Origin: Pseudomaricurvus sp033283175
Lineage (GTDB): Bacteria > Pseudomonadota > Gammaproteobacteria > Pseudomonadales > Cellvibrionaceae
Reading direction: 5' to 3'
Assembly (NCBI GenBank): GCA_033283175.1
Contig: JAWMQM010000005.1
Span: 42,836 to 106,835 of the forward strand
DNA: 64,000 bases
The position numbers were made by a program, and so were the translations under genes. This document shows positions 1 to 7,444 of this stretch, piece after piece; within the stretch, counting starts at the first letter, position 1, and each line of letters opens with the position of its first letter. The notes beneath the pieces were generated by a model. It was not told where the DNA came from and did not search any database. It was given only the letters and a program-made list of their open reading frames with translations.

Positions 1-123
1 GGCGATGTCCCTGAGTCCCGTCTGTGCATAGCCCCGCTCAGAGAACACTTTCTGTGCAGACAGGATGATCCGCGCTTTGGTTTCTTCTGTATTGCGTCGT
101 TTCTTGGGTGTGATAGTCGTCAT
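1..123 (-). CDS. TetR-family transcriptional regulator, N-terminal fragment (cut by window edge)
   Basis: The minus-strand frame starts at an ATG at 123 and stays open to the window edge, giving 41 residues. It has the basic start MTTITPKKRR followed by the first helices of a TetR DNA-binding domain (ARIILSAQKVFSERGY, then TGLRDIA entering the helix-turn-helix). TetR proteins are dimeric repressors with an N-terminal helix-turn-helix and a C-terminal ligand pocket; the pocket lies outside the window. The gene is divergent from the SnoaL-like gene at 389, so it may control the shared 265-bp intergenic region. The ligand cannot be inferred. Confidence 0.8.
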   Translation of the reverse strand, partial: MTTITPKKRRNTEETKARIILSAQKVFSERGYAQTGLRDIA

Positions 124-388
124 CTGTATATGGGTGCTGGATTGTGGGGTGGTCTTTGTTGGGAAAGATTCGGCAGCTGATCAGACTGTAGAGATAGACT
201 GAACGCCTGTAAACCCGTGGGTGTGTCCCCCCCTGTCATTGGTGACGTCAAAGAAGCCGGGAGTGGTAATTATTTGATATCTTGGGGTGATCGTACAATT
301 TTATTCTCCTTTCGAGCTGTCTTTTCTGTAGTTTTCTGCCATTAGCTTTTTACTGTTGAGTTCTGATAATGACGGCGGAAGAGTGACA

Positions 389-898
389 ATGTTAAATAAC
401 GATGTAATCGAAATTACCCAACTGATCAATTTGTACGGGATCGCTGTGGACAGCCAAAGCTGGAGCTTGTTTGATCAGATCTTTACCCGTGATGTCGATG
501 CATTCTTCAGTGCCCCGGCGCACTGGTATGACCTGGAGAGTTTTAAGCGGGATTTTGCTGACTTTCATAAACCATTCGACGCTACCCAGCACTGCATGAT
601 GAATCATGTGATTAAAGTCGAGGGCGACAGAGCGGCTGCGCTGACCTATGGCACCTGGCGTTTGGTGCGAAAGGCGACGGATGGCAATCCCCTCTGGGAT
701 GGTAGTGGCTGGTATGACGATGAGCTGACTAAAACCAATGAGGGCTGGCGGATAAAGAAAAGGGTCTGTCGCATTATTTGGTGGGTCGGAAACCCCATGG
801 TTAATGAAACCATTCCGGGTGTGAAGTTCGAGCTCGAGACTACCAGCTTACGGGAGCAGCGTGCGGCGGGGAACATAGGTGTCTTGACAGGCCCTTAG
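389..898 (+). CDS. SnoaL-like / nuclear transport factor 2-fold protein
   Basis: A 169-residue protein of the SnoaL-like alpha/beta-barrel type. It opens with the family's usual helix (ITQLINLYGIAVDSQSW) and continues with SLFDQIFTRDVDAFFSAP, a central TQHCMMNHVIKVEGDRAAA strand pair, and a W-rich C-terminal sheet (GSGWYDDELTKTNEGWRIKKR). Members include polyketide cyclases, ketosteroid isomerase-like enzymes and dehydratases, so a role in ring or steroid-like catabolism is possible but unproven. I chose ATG 389 over an upstream TTG at 356 because GGAAG sits about 7 bases upstream of it. The gene lies between two TetR genes and upstream of a TonB-dependent receptor, which suggests one inducible uptake or degradation cluster. 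The specific reaction is unknown. Confidence 0.75.
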   Translation: MLNNDVIEITQLINLYGIAVDSQSWSLFDQIFTRDVDAFFSAPAHWYDLESFKRDFADFHKPFDATQHCMMNHVIKVEGDRAAALTYGTWRLVRKATDGNPLWDGSGWYDDELTKTNEGWRIKKRVCRIIWWVGNPMVNETIPGVKFELETTSLREQRAAGNIGVLTGP

Positions 899-1139
899 CG
901 GAGGACGTCCCTTGAGTTTCATGCCGCGGTTCAGGGACGTGATGCGCTGCGTTACCGGTTGACTCCAGGTGCATGCATTGCTAACTTACCAGCTGATAAA
1001 TAGTGCTTGTCACAGACTGAAGCCCGTATCGTCCGTCTGTGTGCGAAGAACTCAGGAGGCGATCCCGGATGGTATGGCATCTGGATTTCGGGAGCTCATA
1101 TATAACTAATAAAGATAAAACAGGTTTTCTGGAGAGATT

Positions 1140-1886
1140 ATGATTCCGGATAGCGGTAGTTCAGTCACGGCTCTGGGAGGTCGACCTTCGCTAATAGCGC
1201 AGGGAGGGGCATTTCCCGATCCGTATACACCCTATTTGATATCGGGGTCTGCCAGCGGAATTAAGCTGGAGGACGTGAATAAGCAGAGGCTTCGCAGGGC
1301 GAAAGTCCTGGCCTGTACCCGAAAACTGCTCGCCCGGGAAGGCTTTAAGAACCTCTGCGTCCAAAGGGTGGCACAAGAGAGTGAATTAACGGTCCAGACC
1401 ATTCACAATAATTTTGGCGCAAGACACGAGCTACTCGCCACCGCTATCAACGAGCATACATTGAGTATGGATCGGTGCGCTTTCGATGCCTCGCCGGGCG
1501 CCGTTACCTTTCTGGTACTGGCTGAGCAGTACCACCGATGTGCAATAGAAACGCCGGAGTTTTTGCGGGAGATGGTGCTTTCTGCATTCTCTCCCAAGTG
1601 GCCTATCATGGATCTTCTTCAGCCTTACAGTACGCGTAACAAGGCTAATCTTTTCCGGTCGATGCAAAATGACAACCTGTTGCGTGGCTTTGTGGATCCG
1701 GAAATGCTGGCCTTTCAGGTGACAAGGATAAATACCATTTGCGTCTACGATTGGGCCGACCATCAGGATTCGGAGCAGTTGCTGCGTCAATTGGTGTCCG
1801 GGGTCGGCTTGTTGTTACTTGGCGCTTTGCGTCCCAGTTCGGTTGCAGAAGTTGAGCAGGTGTTGGGCCGTGTGCTCGCCGGGTGA
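1140..1886 (+). CDS. TetR-family transcriptional regulator with long N-terminal extension
   Basis: A 248-residue protein. After about 45 non-conserved residues comes a TetR-type DNA-binding domain at about 47-105: RRAKVLACTRKLLAREGF, then VQRVAQESELTVQTIHNNFG, the recognition helix and the usual 'IHNNFG' version of the YYHF/YNHF turn. The C-terminal 140 residues would form the ligand and dimer domain. The ATG at 1140 has GGAGAG 5 bases upstream, so the long N-terminus appears to be translated; it is unusual for the family, which normally begins 5-20 residues before the first helix. The gene is followed by a 473-bp AT-rich gap and the TonB-dependent receptor at 2360, its most likely target. 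The effector is unknown. Confidence 0.8.
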   Translation: MIPDSGSSVTALGGRPSLIAQGGAFPDPYTPYLISGSASGIKLEDVNKQRLRRAKVLACTRKLLAREGFKNLCVQRVAQESELTVQTIHNNFGARHELLATAINEHTLSMDRCAFDASPGAVTFLVLAEQYHRCAIETPEFLREMVLSAFSPKWPIMDLLQPYSTRNKANLFRSMQNDNLLRGFVDPEMLAFQVTRINTICVYDWADHQDSEQLLRQLVSGVGLLLLGALRPSSVAEVEQVLGRVLAG

Positions 1887-2359
1887 TCTCTGTCTGGTGA
1901 CGTTTTTACCTGGCTTATACTGATCCGATAAGAATAGAAAACTCTCTTTCCTGTGCTCTTTCGACGCAGGGATTCTCCTCATTTCCGGATATTACTCCGT
2001 TCTTCCTGCGCTCTTAGGTTTGTTTTAATCGGTGTTTTTTCACGCGCTCGCACGTATGGTGTCGGTCTTTAATATCTTAATAAACAGTGTTGGTATAAAT
2101 TAAAAGAAGTAAGAGATAAACCTCTAATTACCAATTCATACCTGCATTTCTGAAAGATTTTAAACTTCTTTCTGTTCCTCAATTGTTGCCGGTTTCATTG
2201 CATTGAATCTCGCGGTCTCCGTCGCTAGTTTTAAGTTTCTTGAAGTGGTCTTAACCCCGGTTCTGGCGGGAATCCATTCGGACTCAATGTCTCTGTGTTA
2301 ACCCTGGTGGGGTTTGATATCGACTCCGGTGATTAGAAAAGTGATAGCGGATAATAATA
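1887..2359. other. 473-bp intergenic region upstream of the TonB-dependent receptor
   Basis: No open frame here has the codon pattern of a gene. The stretch is visibly richer in A+T than the core part of the window, with runs such as GGTATAAATTAAAAGAAG near 2092-2109, and probably holds the promoter and 5' leader of the receptor gene at 2360. I could not pick a unique -35/-10 pair or a convincing TetR operator palindrome. Confidence 0.5.
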
Positions 2360-4930
2360 ATGACTTCAATCAATATAAGAAATCAGCCTGATAAAGGCGG
2401 CAACCTGATAACGGGTAAAGGGCTTTCGAAAGGCGTTCTGGCATTGGCGATATCTGCCGGTCTGGCACCGATATCCTATGGCGCTGACAGCGGTCAAAGA
2501 AAATCGATAGTTCTTGAAGAGGTGGTTGTTACCGCCAGACGTCGGGCGGAATCGGCCCAGGAGATCCCGCTGTCGGTCACCGCGCTTTCCACTGAGGCTC
2601 TTGAGGACAGGGGCGTGACCAAATTTACGGACCTGGGTAAAAATGTCCCTGGTCTTAATATTGGTTCATCGAGTGGCTCTACCAACTCGCCGCTAATCTC
2701 CCTCCGCGGACAGAGGCCCTCTGAAACCTTGTTGACGCTGGATCCCGCAGTCCCATTGTACTTCTCGGATATTGTGGTAACGCCGACCTATGGGACAAAC
2801 CTGTCGATGTATGATTTGGCCGACGTACAGGTTTTGAAGGGACCGCAGGGAACCCTGTTTGGTCGTAATGGAACCGGTGGTGCCCTGTTGATTACGCCCA
2901 AGGCACCTTCCAATGAGTTCGAGGGGTATGCCAAGGTTACTGCCGGAAACTATGACCTGAAAAAGTTTGAGGGTGCCGTCAGTGTCCCGGTTAGCGAGAA
3001 TTTTGCCTTCCGGTTAGCTGGGTATTCTACCGATCGTGATGGCTACCAGAGCAACGTAGCCGATAACGACGCTGCTTGTGACGATTGTCTCTGGAGTGAG
3101 GAGTCCCAGGGCGCACGCCTGGTTACCGACTTCCATGGCGAAAGCTTCCAGAGCCTTTCGGTATTTTCGTACGATGAAGACGATTCTGTTGGTCGATCCC
3201 CCGTTCCCACAGGGTTTAATAAAGAGGATGGGCTGGGTACTTTGTACGATCTGATCTGGAACGGTACTGCCGGCCAGATGCTTAACCCGTTGCTGGGGCC
3301 GGTCCTGCCGACTGAAACCCTGGTGGATGATGCGCTGGAGCGACAAGCCTCACGCTCCCCGTTCGATGTGGAGGTGGAGCAGATTCCAAAGCAAACCATT
3401 GAAAACTGGTTCTTCTCCAACTCTACGGAGTTAGAAATTAGTGACGATCTGACGATCAAGAATATCTTTGGCTACCGGAGGATGGAGCTGTCAGAGTTTC
3501 AGGAAACGGATGGTGTGGCCGTGCCGCTATTCGGAACCATCACAATAGACAGCCCGACTCTGCCTGCGGATATCAATGTGCCGAGCCCGAGAAGTGTGGA
3601 GTCTGAACAGTTCAGTAATGAAATACAGCTGCTGGGTAACTCATTCGACGGCCGCCTGGAATGGGTTGCGGGAGTGTACTGGTACAAAATGGAAGGCCGG
3701 GAAAAGTACCTGGCGAACAACCTGGGCCCCAATGCAGCCTGGCCAGCCGGTCCCAGTCCAGTCCCTTCCTTGAGCACGGTCTGGGCCTTTGCTCAGTACG
3801 GGTTTTACAACAGCTCCTCGGAAGCATCCACCCTGAACGAAGCCTATGCCGTATTTGGTGAGGGTACCTACGAGATCAGTGACCAGTGGTCCGCGACCCT
3901 TGGTCTCCGCCAGACATGGGATAAGCGGGAGCTGACAGTAAAGAACCGGTCGACGCCATTTGCTGATCCCAGCTTGCCTGTCCAGTGTACTGTGCGGGAT
4001 GAAGACGGCAATATCCTGCCAGATGACAGTTGTTCCCGTACTGTCGAGGAGTCCTTCTCCAGTCCTACCTGGCGGGTAGCGCTGAACTATATGCCAGATG
4101 ACATGCATCTCTTCTATGGCAGCATCTCCACTGGTTATCGGACCGGCGGCTTCAACATGCGGGGTACAGACAATTTAACTTTGGAGCCCTTTGACGAGGA
4201 AACGGTACTCAACTACGAGCTGGGTCACAAGGCCGACTGGGACGCCGGTCGGGCCGGTACATTCCGGACTTCTGCGGCTTTGTACTGGCAGGACTACGAA
4301 GATATTCAGAAAACCCAGGGTGTAGTAACCGACGGTGGCCAGTTCGTCACCAATACGGTGAATGCCGCCGAAGCCGTGGTGCGCGGTGCGGAACTGAATG
4401 TCACCTGGGCCCCCACCTATGACCTGATGTTCAGCCTCTCCTACTCTTACATCGATGCCTATTACAAGGAGTGGGATCTTCCCAAGGCAATCGGCGGTTC
4501 GGTCGTAGTGCTGGATAACGAGGATTCACCGTTTGTGTATGTCCCTGAGCACTCTGCTACCGTTTCAGCGAAATACACACTGCCGCTGGATTCCAGTTTG
4601 GGTGAGGTTTCTCTGGTAGCCAACGTCTATTGGCAGACCAAAACAGAAACCAGCCAATACCCCCAGCACTGGGATAAGTTTGGATACAGCGATGAAACCC
4701 TGCAGGTCTTTGACGACGCGCAGGAGATCGATGCCTACGACATCTGGAATTTTCGCGTAGTCTGGAACAACGTGCTGCAATCTAATGTGGACGCTGATCT
4801 GTTTGTTAATAACGCATTCGATGAAGAGTACATCATTGGCGGGTTGAACGTACTGGATTCGCTCGGGTGGTCAGCGGCAACCTATGGTGAGCCAAGAACC
4901 TTTGGTGGCTCGGTGCGCTGGAATTTCTGA
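2360..4930 (+). CDS. TonB-dependent outer-membrane receptor
   Basis: An 856-residue receptor that moves a scarce substrate across the outer membrane using TonB/ExbBD energy. In order: signal peptide (hydrophobic LALAISAGLAPISYGA, about residues 27-42), TonB box region SIVLEEVVVTARRR (about 49-62), plug domain containing VQVLKGPQGTLFGRNGTGGA (about 158-177), then a 22-strand barrel ending in the expected aromatic terminus GGSVRWNF. The form of the plug (EVVVTARRR...IPLSVTAL) is that of the large proteobacterial receptor group often placed beside catabolic genes for steroids, aromatics or plant compounds. The neighbouring SnoaL-like protein, TetR regulators and small membrane protein suggest a regulated uptake locus. 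The substrate is unknown; no siderophore genes are nearby. Confidence 0.93.
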   Translation: MTSINIRNQPDKGGNLITGKGLSKGVLALAISAGLAPISYGADSGQRKSIVLEEVVVTARRRAESAQEIPLSVTALSTEALEDRGVTKFTDLGKNVPGLNIGSSSGSTNSPLISLRGQRPSETLLTLDPAVPLYFSDIVVTPTYGTNLSMYDLADVQVLKGPQGTLFGRNGTGGALLITPKAPSNEFEGYAKVTAGNYDLKKFEGAVSVPVSENFAFRLAGYSTDRDGYQSNVADNDAACDDCLWSEESQGARLVTDFHGESFQSLSVFSYDEDDSVGRSPVPTGFNKEDGLGTLYDLIWNGTAGQMLNPLLGPVLPTETLVDDALERQASRSPFDVEVEQIPKQTIENWFFSNSTELEISDDLTIKNIFGYRRMELSEFQETDGVAVPLFGTITIDSPTLPADINVPSPRSVESEQFSNEIQLLGNSFDGRLEWVAGVYWYKMEGREKYLANNLGPNAAWPAGPSPVPSLSTVWAFAQYGFYNSSSEASTLNEAYAVFGEGTYEISDQWSATLGLRQTWDKRELTVKNRSTPFADPSLPVQCTVRDEDGNILPDDSCSRTVEESFSSPTWRVALNYMPDDMHLFYGSISTGYRTGGFNMRGTDNLTLEPFDEETVLNYELGHKADWDAGRAGTFRTSAALYWQDYEDIQKTQGVVTDGGQFVTNTVNAAEAVVRGAELNVTWAPTYDLMFSLSYSYIDAYYKEWDLPKAIGGSVVVLDNEDSPFVYVPEHSATVSAKYTLPLDSSLGEVSLVANVYWQTKTETSQYPQHWDKFGYSDETLQVFDDAQEIDAYDIWNFRVVWNNVLQSNVDADLFVNNAFDEEYIIGGLNVLDSLGWSAATYGEPRTFGGSVRWNF

Positions 4931-5250
4931 TCCGGGCGGCGATAGTTCTTTCTGATCGTCATATTTTGGTTTATCTGAGTACGTTCAGCGGCAGTGCTTC
5001 TTCGATGCTCCTATGTGCTGCCTTTTTACATGTGCCACACCTATTGCCGGTGTGGTGCGTGTCTTTTTATTGTCCGACCCCTTCGGTTGTACAGGTGGCT
5101 TCAATAGAAGGTATCAACAGAATCCATTAGCAGAAACCATAAAAGAAACGAGAGACACTACAAGTTGGCAGTAGACGTAGCGCGAGTTGCCGCGGTTTCG
5201 CTAAGCACAAATTGAGCAGGGCAGACCTTGCATAATCAGGAATTTTTTCT
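4931..5250. other. 320-bp intergenic region with a possible terminator
   Basis: A 7-bp stem CCACACC/GGTGTGG at 5035-5055, followed within 8 bases by TCTTTTTATT, is a plausible rho-independent terminator for the receptor gene. The remaining 180 bp up to the gene at 5251 shows no coding signal and would hold that gene's promoter and leader. Confidence 0.5.
5035..5068 (+). terminator. Probable rho-independent terminator after TonB-dependent receptor
   Basis: Perfect 7-bp stem with a 7-base loop (5042-5048), then a short GC-poor spacer and a T-rich tract at 5061-5070. The spacer before the T tract is longer than ideal, so efficiency is uncertain. Confidence 0.5.
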
Positions 5251-5811
5251 ATGAACGATACAAATCAATTTCCGGGTTCGGATGGCGGCGTCGTCGATTC
5301 GGAGGGTTCTCCTATGACGCCGGTAACCGCGATTGCCATGTTACTGGGTGTTGTTGTGGTCATCGGTGCGTTTTTCATGTTGGCATATGGGCTGGGCATT
5401 GGAGAGACCTGGCCAGCTTTCATATTTCTGATGTACTGGGCTGGCATACAGCATATGGATTTCAGTGAGCTGCGTGATACGGTGTGTGGCAGCCTTTTCG
5501 GTGTGCTGCTGGTTTATCTGGCGGCTGGTTTCCCGCTCTGGCTGGGGGCGGTGCCGGGGGGAGCGGCGTTTCTCGGGCTGAGCCTGGCAGTGGTCTATTG
5601 TCTTCTGATGGGGCACTTCAAACCCATTATCAATATGATGGCCATGCTGTTCCTGACAGTGGGCACAATCCCGGCGATGACGCAGGGTTTTGTCCTGCTC
5701 GAAGTGCTGAAAGGGCTGGCTCTTGGAATTTTCTACTTTTCAGGGTTGTTCTGGGGTATGCGTATTCTTGGGCGTCTGAGGGAGAGCGAGGCGCGGCAGG
5801 AGGCCGGATAA
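5251..5811 (+). CDS. Small integral membrane protein (DUF1097-like topology)
   Basis: A 186-residue protein. A hydrophilic N-terminus of about 26 residues is followed by about five membrane segments: AIAMLLGVVVVIGAFFMLAY, a short segment near TWPAFIFLMYW, GSLFGVLLVYLAAGFPLWL, GLSLAVVYCLL, and a pair near NMMAMLFLTVGTIPAM and GLALGIFYFSGLFWGM. The length and helix layout recall DUF1097 inner-membrane proteins, but I see no decisive motif. The ATG at 5251 has AGGAA 8 bases upstream. It lies downstream of the TonB-dependent receptor, in the same direction but beyond a probable terminator. It may take part in transport linked to that receptor; the function is unknown. Confidence 0.7.
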   Translation: MNDTNQFPGSDGGVVDSEGSPMTPVTAIAMLLGVVVVIGAFFMLAYGLGIGETWPAFIFLMYWAGIQHMDFSELRDTVCGSLFGVLLVYLAAGFPLWLGAVPGGAAFLGLSLAVVYCLLMGHFKPIINMMAMLFLTVGTIPAMTQGFVLLEVLKGLALGIFYFSGLFWGMRILGRLRESEARQEAG

Positions 5812-5878
5812 TAGAATTCTCAGGCATACATCTCCGAATCTCCGGTATGGGCAGCACAGGATCTTTCGAGCATCCCTG

Positions 5879-6091
5879 CTAAACCTGAGCCGACTGACGA
5901 CGGATGCACAGCATAGCCCGGGCTGGCCGCAGTCCCCTGTCATTGAAGGTGTCGGCTTTGGCTTGGCGGGTGGTGAGCCCTTCAGTGGCCTCCCGGTGGG
6001 CAATCACCTTCGGAATCTGTGATGGCAAGACTTCTTGCTTCTGCACCCGCTGCCTAGAACCATTTGCAGCGTAGCGTTTAGCTACGCTCCC
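5879..6091 (-). other. Open frame continuing in phase after the stop of the 6092-6322 gene
   Basis: After the TGA at 6092-6094, the same minus-strand frame stays open for 70 codons, ending at TAG 5879-5881. It has no ATG or GTG with a ribosome site at its beginning, and its first codons lie inside a perfect 8-bp hairpin (6068-6088). It could be a decayed C-terminal extension, a chance open stretch, or part of an old downstream gene. I do not assign a function. Confidence 0.2.
6068..6088. other. Small perfect hairpin downstream of the 6092-6322 gene
   Basis: AGCGTAGC and GCTACGCT form an 8-bp stem around the loop GTTTA. It lies 4 bases beyond the stop codon of the minus-strand gene. There is no strong T tract after it on the minus strand, so it is either a weak terminator or an mRNA-stabilising hairpin. 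Confidence 0.4.
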
Positions 6092-6322
6092 TCAATGCTC
6101 CACTACTTGCACCTCCCGAAACCCAATATCGTGCGCCGCTTCTGTTGCGGCATCCAGTGACGGGAAGCGGCACACTTCGCCGGAGGCGGTGGTGAGGTGA
6201 AGGACATGGCCCCAGAGGTCGCAGCAGTCGACGTGCCAGCTGCCGTCTTTGTTGTTGGGGATGGCCATGACGTTGCTGATACGGCCGATTTCGTAGAGAG
6301 TGCGCATGTGGGGCATATCCAT
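6092..6322 (-). CDS. Small hypothetical protein, 76 aa
   Basis: A compact soluble protein starting MDMPHMRTLYEIGRI. It has a conserved-looking core (SWHVDCCDLWGHVLHLTT, then GEVCRFPSLDAATEAAHDIG) and ends FREVQVVEH. The start at 6322 is supported by GGAGAAAGTT directly upstream of the ATG. I recall similar short proteins from mobile or accessory regions but cannot name a family with confidence. The adjacent cysteines (CC at about 33-34) could bind metal, but there is no full motif. It lies in the accessory block on the low-coordinate side of the tRNA gene. Confidence 0.6.
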   Translation of the reverse strand: MDMPHMRTLYEIGRISNVMAIPNNKDGSWHVDCCDLWGHVLHLTTASGEVCRFPSLDAATEAAHDIGFREVQVVEH

Positions 6323-6540
6323 AACTTTCTCCTGATCTTCACTCGTTATATTTAGTGATCGCTATAGTCTGACCCTTCCAGTGTAGACCGGTTCTGGAGA
6401 GGTGGTGTTGTATCTTCTCATCTATGCGCACTGATCAATTAAAGACTGTCAGGTACTCTTAAGCAGCCGCTTTCTGTACTTCGGGGCTTTGCTTCCGGGT
6501 TGTGCTTTCAGGGGCAGGCCGGTTTGACGTAAGTCGTTAT

Positions 6541-6993
6541 TCAAGGTTCGAAGTCTTCACTCCCAAAATAGTCGCCGATAATTTCGTTATCCACGTCGGC
6601 ATAAGGGAAGAAGCTAACGTTGTAGGGAGACGAAGTGTCTGGATCCTCCCCTTCGTACCACGCGAGCCAGTGGGTCTCCAGACTCCTCTCACCCAAAGGG
6701 TGTATAGCCTTGCTGTTATTTAATGTGGCGAGGTAGTAGCCCAAGGTGTTCTTATCGTCAAAAATCTTTGCCGAAAACTTTTTGGTTTTTAACTTCACGG
6801 CAACCGCGGAGAGGACAGACTTCACTTGCATTTTGAAGGCTTTATCACTGAGGTCGACCGTCGGGATCAGTATGTAATAGCGCTTGGCGCCGTCAGCGCG
6901 GAGCTCAGAGTCCTCATAAATCTTGTAATTCTCACTACTGAAAGCGCTAACCGAGAATGTAAAAAGAAGCGCAAATAAACAGATCTTTTTCAC
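6541..6993 (-). CDS. Exported hypothetical protein, 150 aa
   Basis: A short signal peptide (MKKICLFALLFTFSVSAFS, cleavage near residue 19) precedes a soluble domain of about 130 residues rich in K, D and aromatic residues. The start is a GTG at 6993 with AGAGG 5 bases upstream; no ATG start is available. I recognise no domain. The mature part contains the pair RYYILIPTVDLSDKAFKMQV and KKFSAKIFDDKNTLGYYLAT, suggesting an alpha/beta fold, and an acidic C-terminus. The codon use is more A+T-rich than that of the neighbouring core genes, consistent with an acquired gene. It sits alone between two intergenic gaps near the tRNA. Confidence 0.65.
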   Translation of the reverse strand: MKKICLFALLFTFSVSAFSSENYKIYEDSELRADGAKRYYILIPTVDLSDKAFKMQVKSVLSAVAVKLKTKKFSAKIFDDKNTLGYYLATLNNSKAIHPLGERSLETHWLAWYEGEDPDTSSPYNVSFFPYADVDNEIIGDYFGSEDFEP

Positions 6994-7096
6994 TAATGCC
7001 TCTGAGGTTGTGGAGCAAATATCATTGGAGTTTATAGCATTGTGGTAGATGGCGACAATAACCCCCTCCCCGGGGTCGGAGACTATTTTCGATAGA

Positions 7097-7121
7097 TGGT
7101 GGGCCCGGCTGGAGTGAATCC
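7097..7121 (-). repeat. Degenerate copy of the tRNA 3' end (possible attachment-site remnant)
   Basis: The first 17 bases match the 3' end of the tRNA gene at 7278 in 16 positions (TGGTGGGCCC, one A/G difference, then GCTGGA) before similarity fades. It lies 181 bp downstream of the tRNA 3' end in the same orientation. Elements that integrate at tRNA genes recreate the tRNA 3' end and leave a second partial copy, so this looks like an att remnant. The alternative is a relic of a second tRNA gene. Confidence 0.5.
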
Positions 7122-7242
7122 AAACAGGCTAAGGCCTGTTTGTCCCCTGCGGGCTGCGGCGCTGTGCGCCTTGTTGTGAACGCTGGTTGCGTTCGCTGAA
7201 CCAGTGCGCTTTAACGAACGAGTCCCGCTAAACCCGCAGACA

Positions 7243-7269
7243 TAAAAAAACCTCCACGAGGGAGGTTCT
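7243..7269 (-). terminator. Rho-independent terminator of the tRNA gene
   Basis: On the minus strand, AACCTCC and GGAGGTT pair around the loop CTCGT, followed directly by a run of seven T. It lies 9 bases past the tRNA CCA end, the expected place for termination of the tRNA transcript. Confidence 0.85.
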
Positions 7270-7277
7270 TCTATATC

Positions 7278-7354
7278 TGGTGGGCCCAGCTGGACTTGAA
7301 CCAGCGACCTGCCGATTATGAGTCGGATGCTCTAACCAACTGAGCTATAGGCCC
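7278..7354 (-). tRNA. tRNA with CAT anticodon, most like tRNA-Ile2 (lysidine type)
   Basis: A 77-base cloverleaf with encoded CCA: acceptor GGGCCTA pairing with TGGGCCC, D arm GCTC/GAGC, anticodon loop CTCATAA, T arm GCTGG-TTCAAGT-CCAGC. The anticodon CAT is shared by elongator Met, initiator Met and Ile2. The T arm and the CGACTCATAATCG anticodon arm match enterobacterial ileX rather than metT, so I favour Ile2, in which the wobble C becomes lysidine and reads AUA codons. The outermost anticodon-stem pair (27-43) looks like U-C rather than a proper pair. It lies between rpoD and the accessory block and may be the integration target for that block. Confidence 0.9.
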
Positions 7355-7398
7355 GTAATCACGTTTCTAAGTCCTTGATATTCAAACACTTAGAAAGA

Positions 7399-7428
7399 CA
7401 ACGGGGCGCATTATAAAGCGCCCCGTTG
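7399..7428 (-). terminator. Probable terminator downstream of rpoD
   Basis: A perfect 11-bp stem, CAACGGGGCGC/GCGCCCCGTTG, with an 8-base loop lies 17 bases past the rpoD stop codon. On the minus strand it is followed by TCTTTCT, a weak T tract. It probably ends the rpsU-yqeY-dnaG-rpoD transcript. Confidence 0.7.
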
Positions 7429-7444
7429 AATCTGGCCAGTGGCC

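Noticed and set aside
7121..7142. Hairpin CAAACAGGC/GCCTGTTTG as a terminator
   Set aside because: It is perfect but has no T tract on either strand and no gene ending beside it; noted only as part of the att-like remnant.
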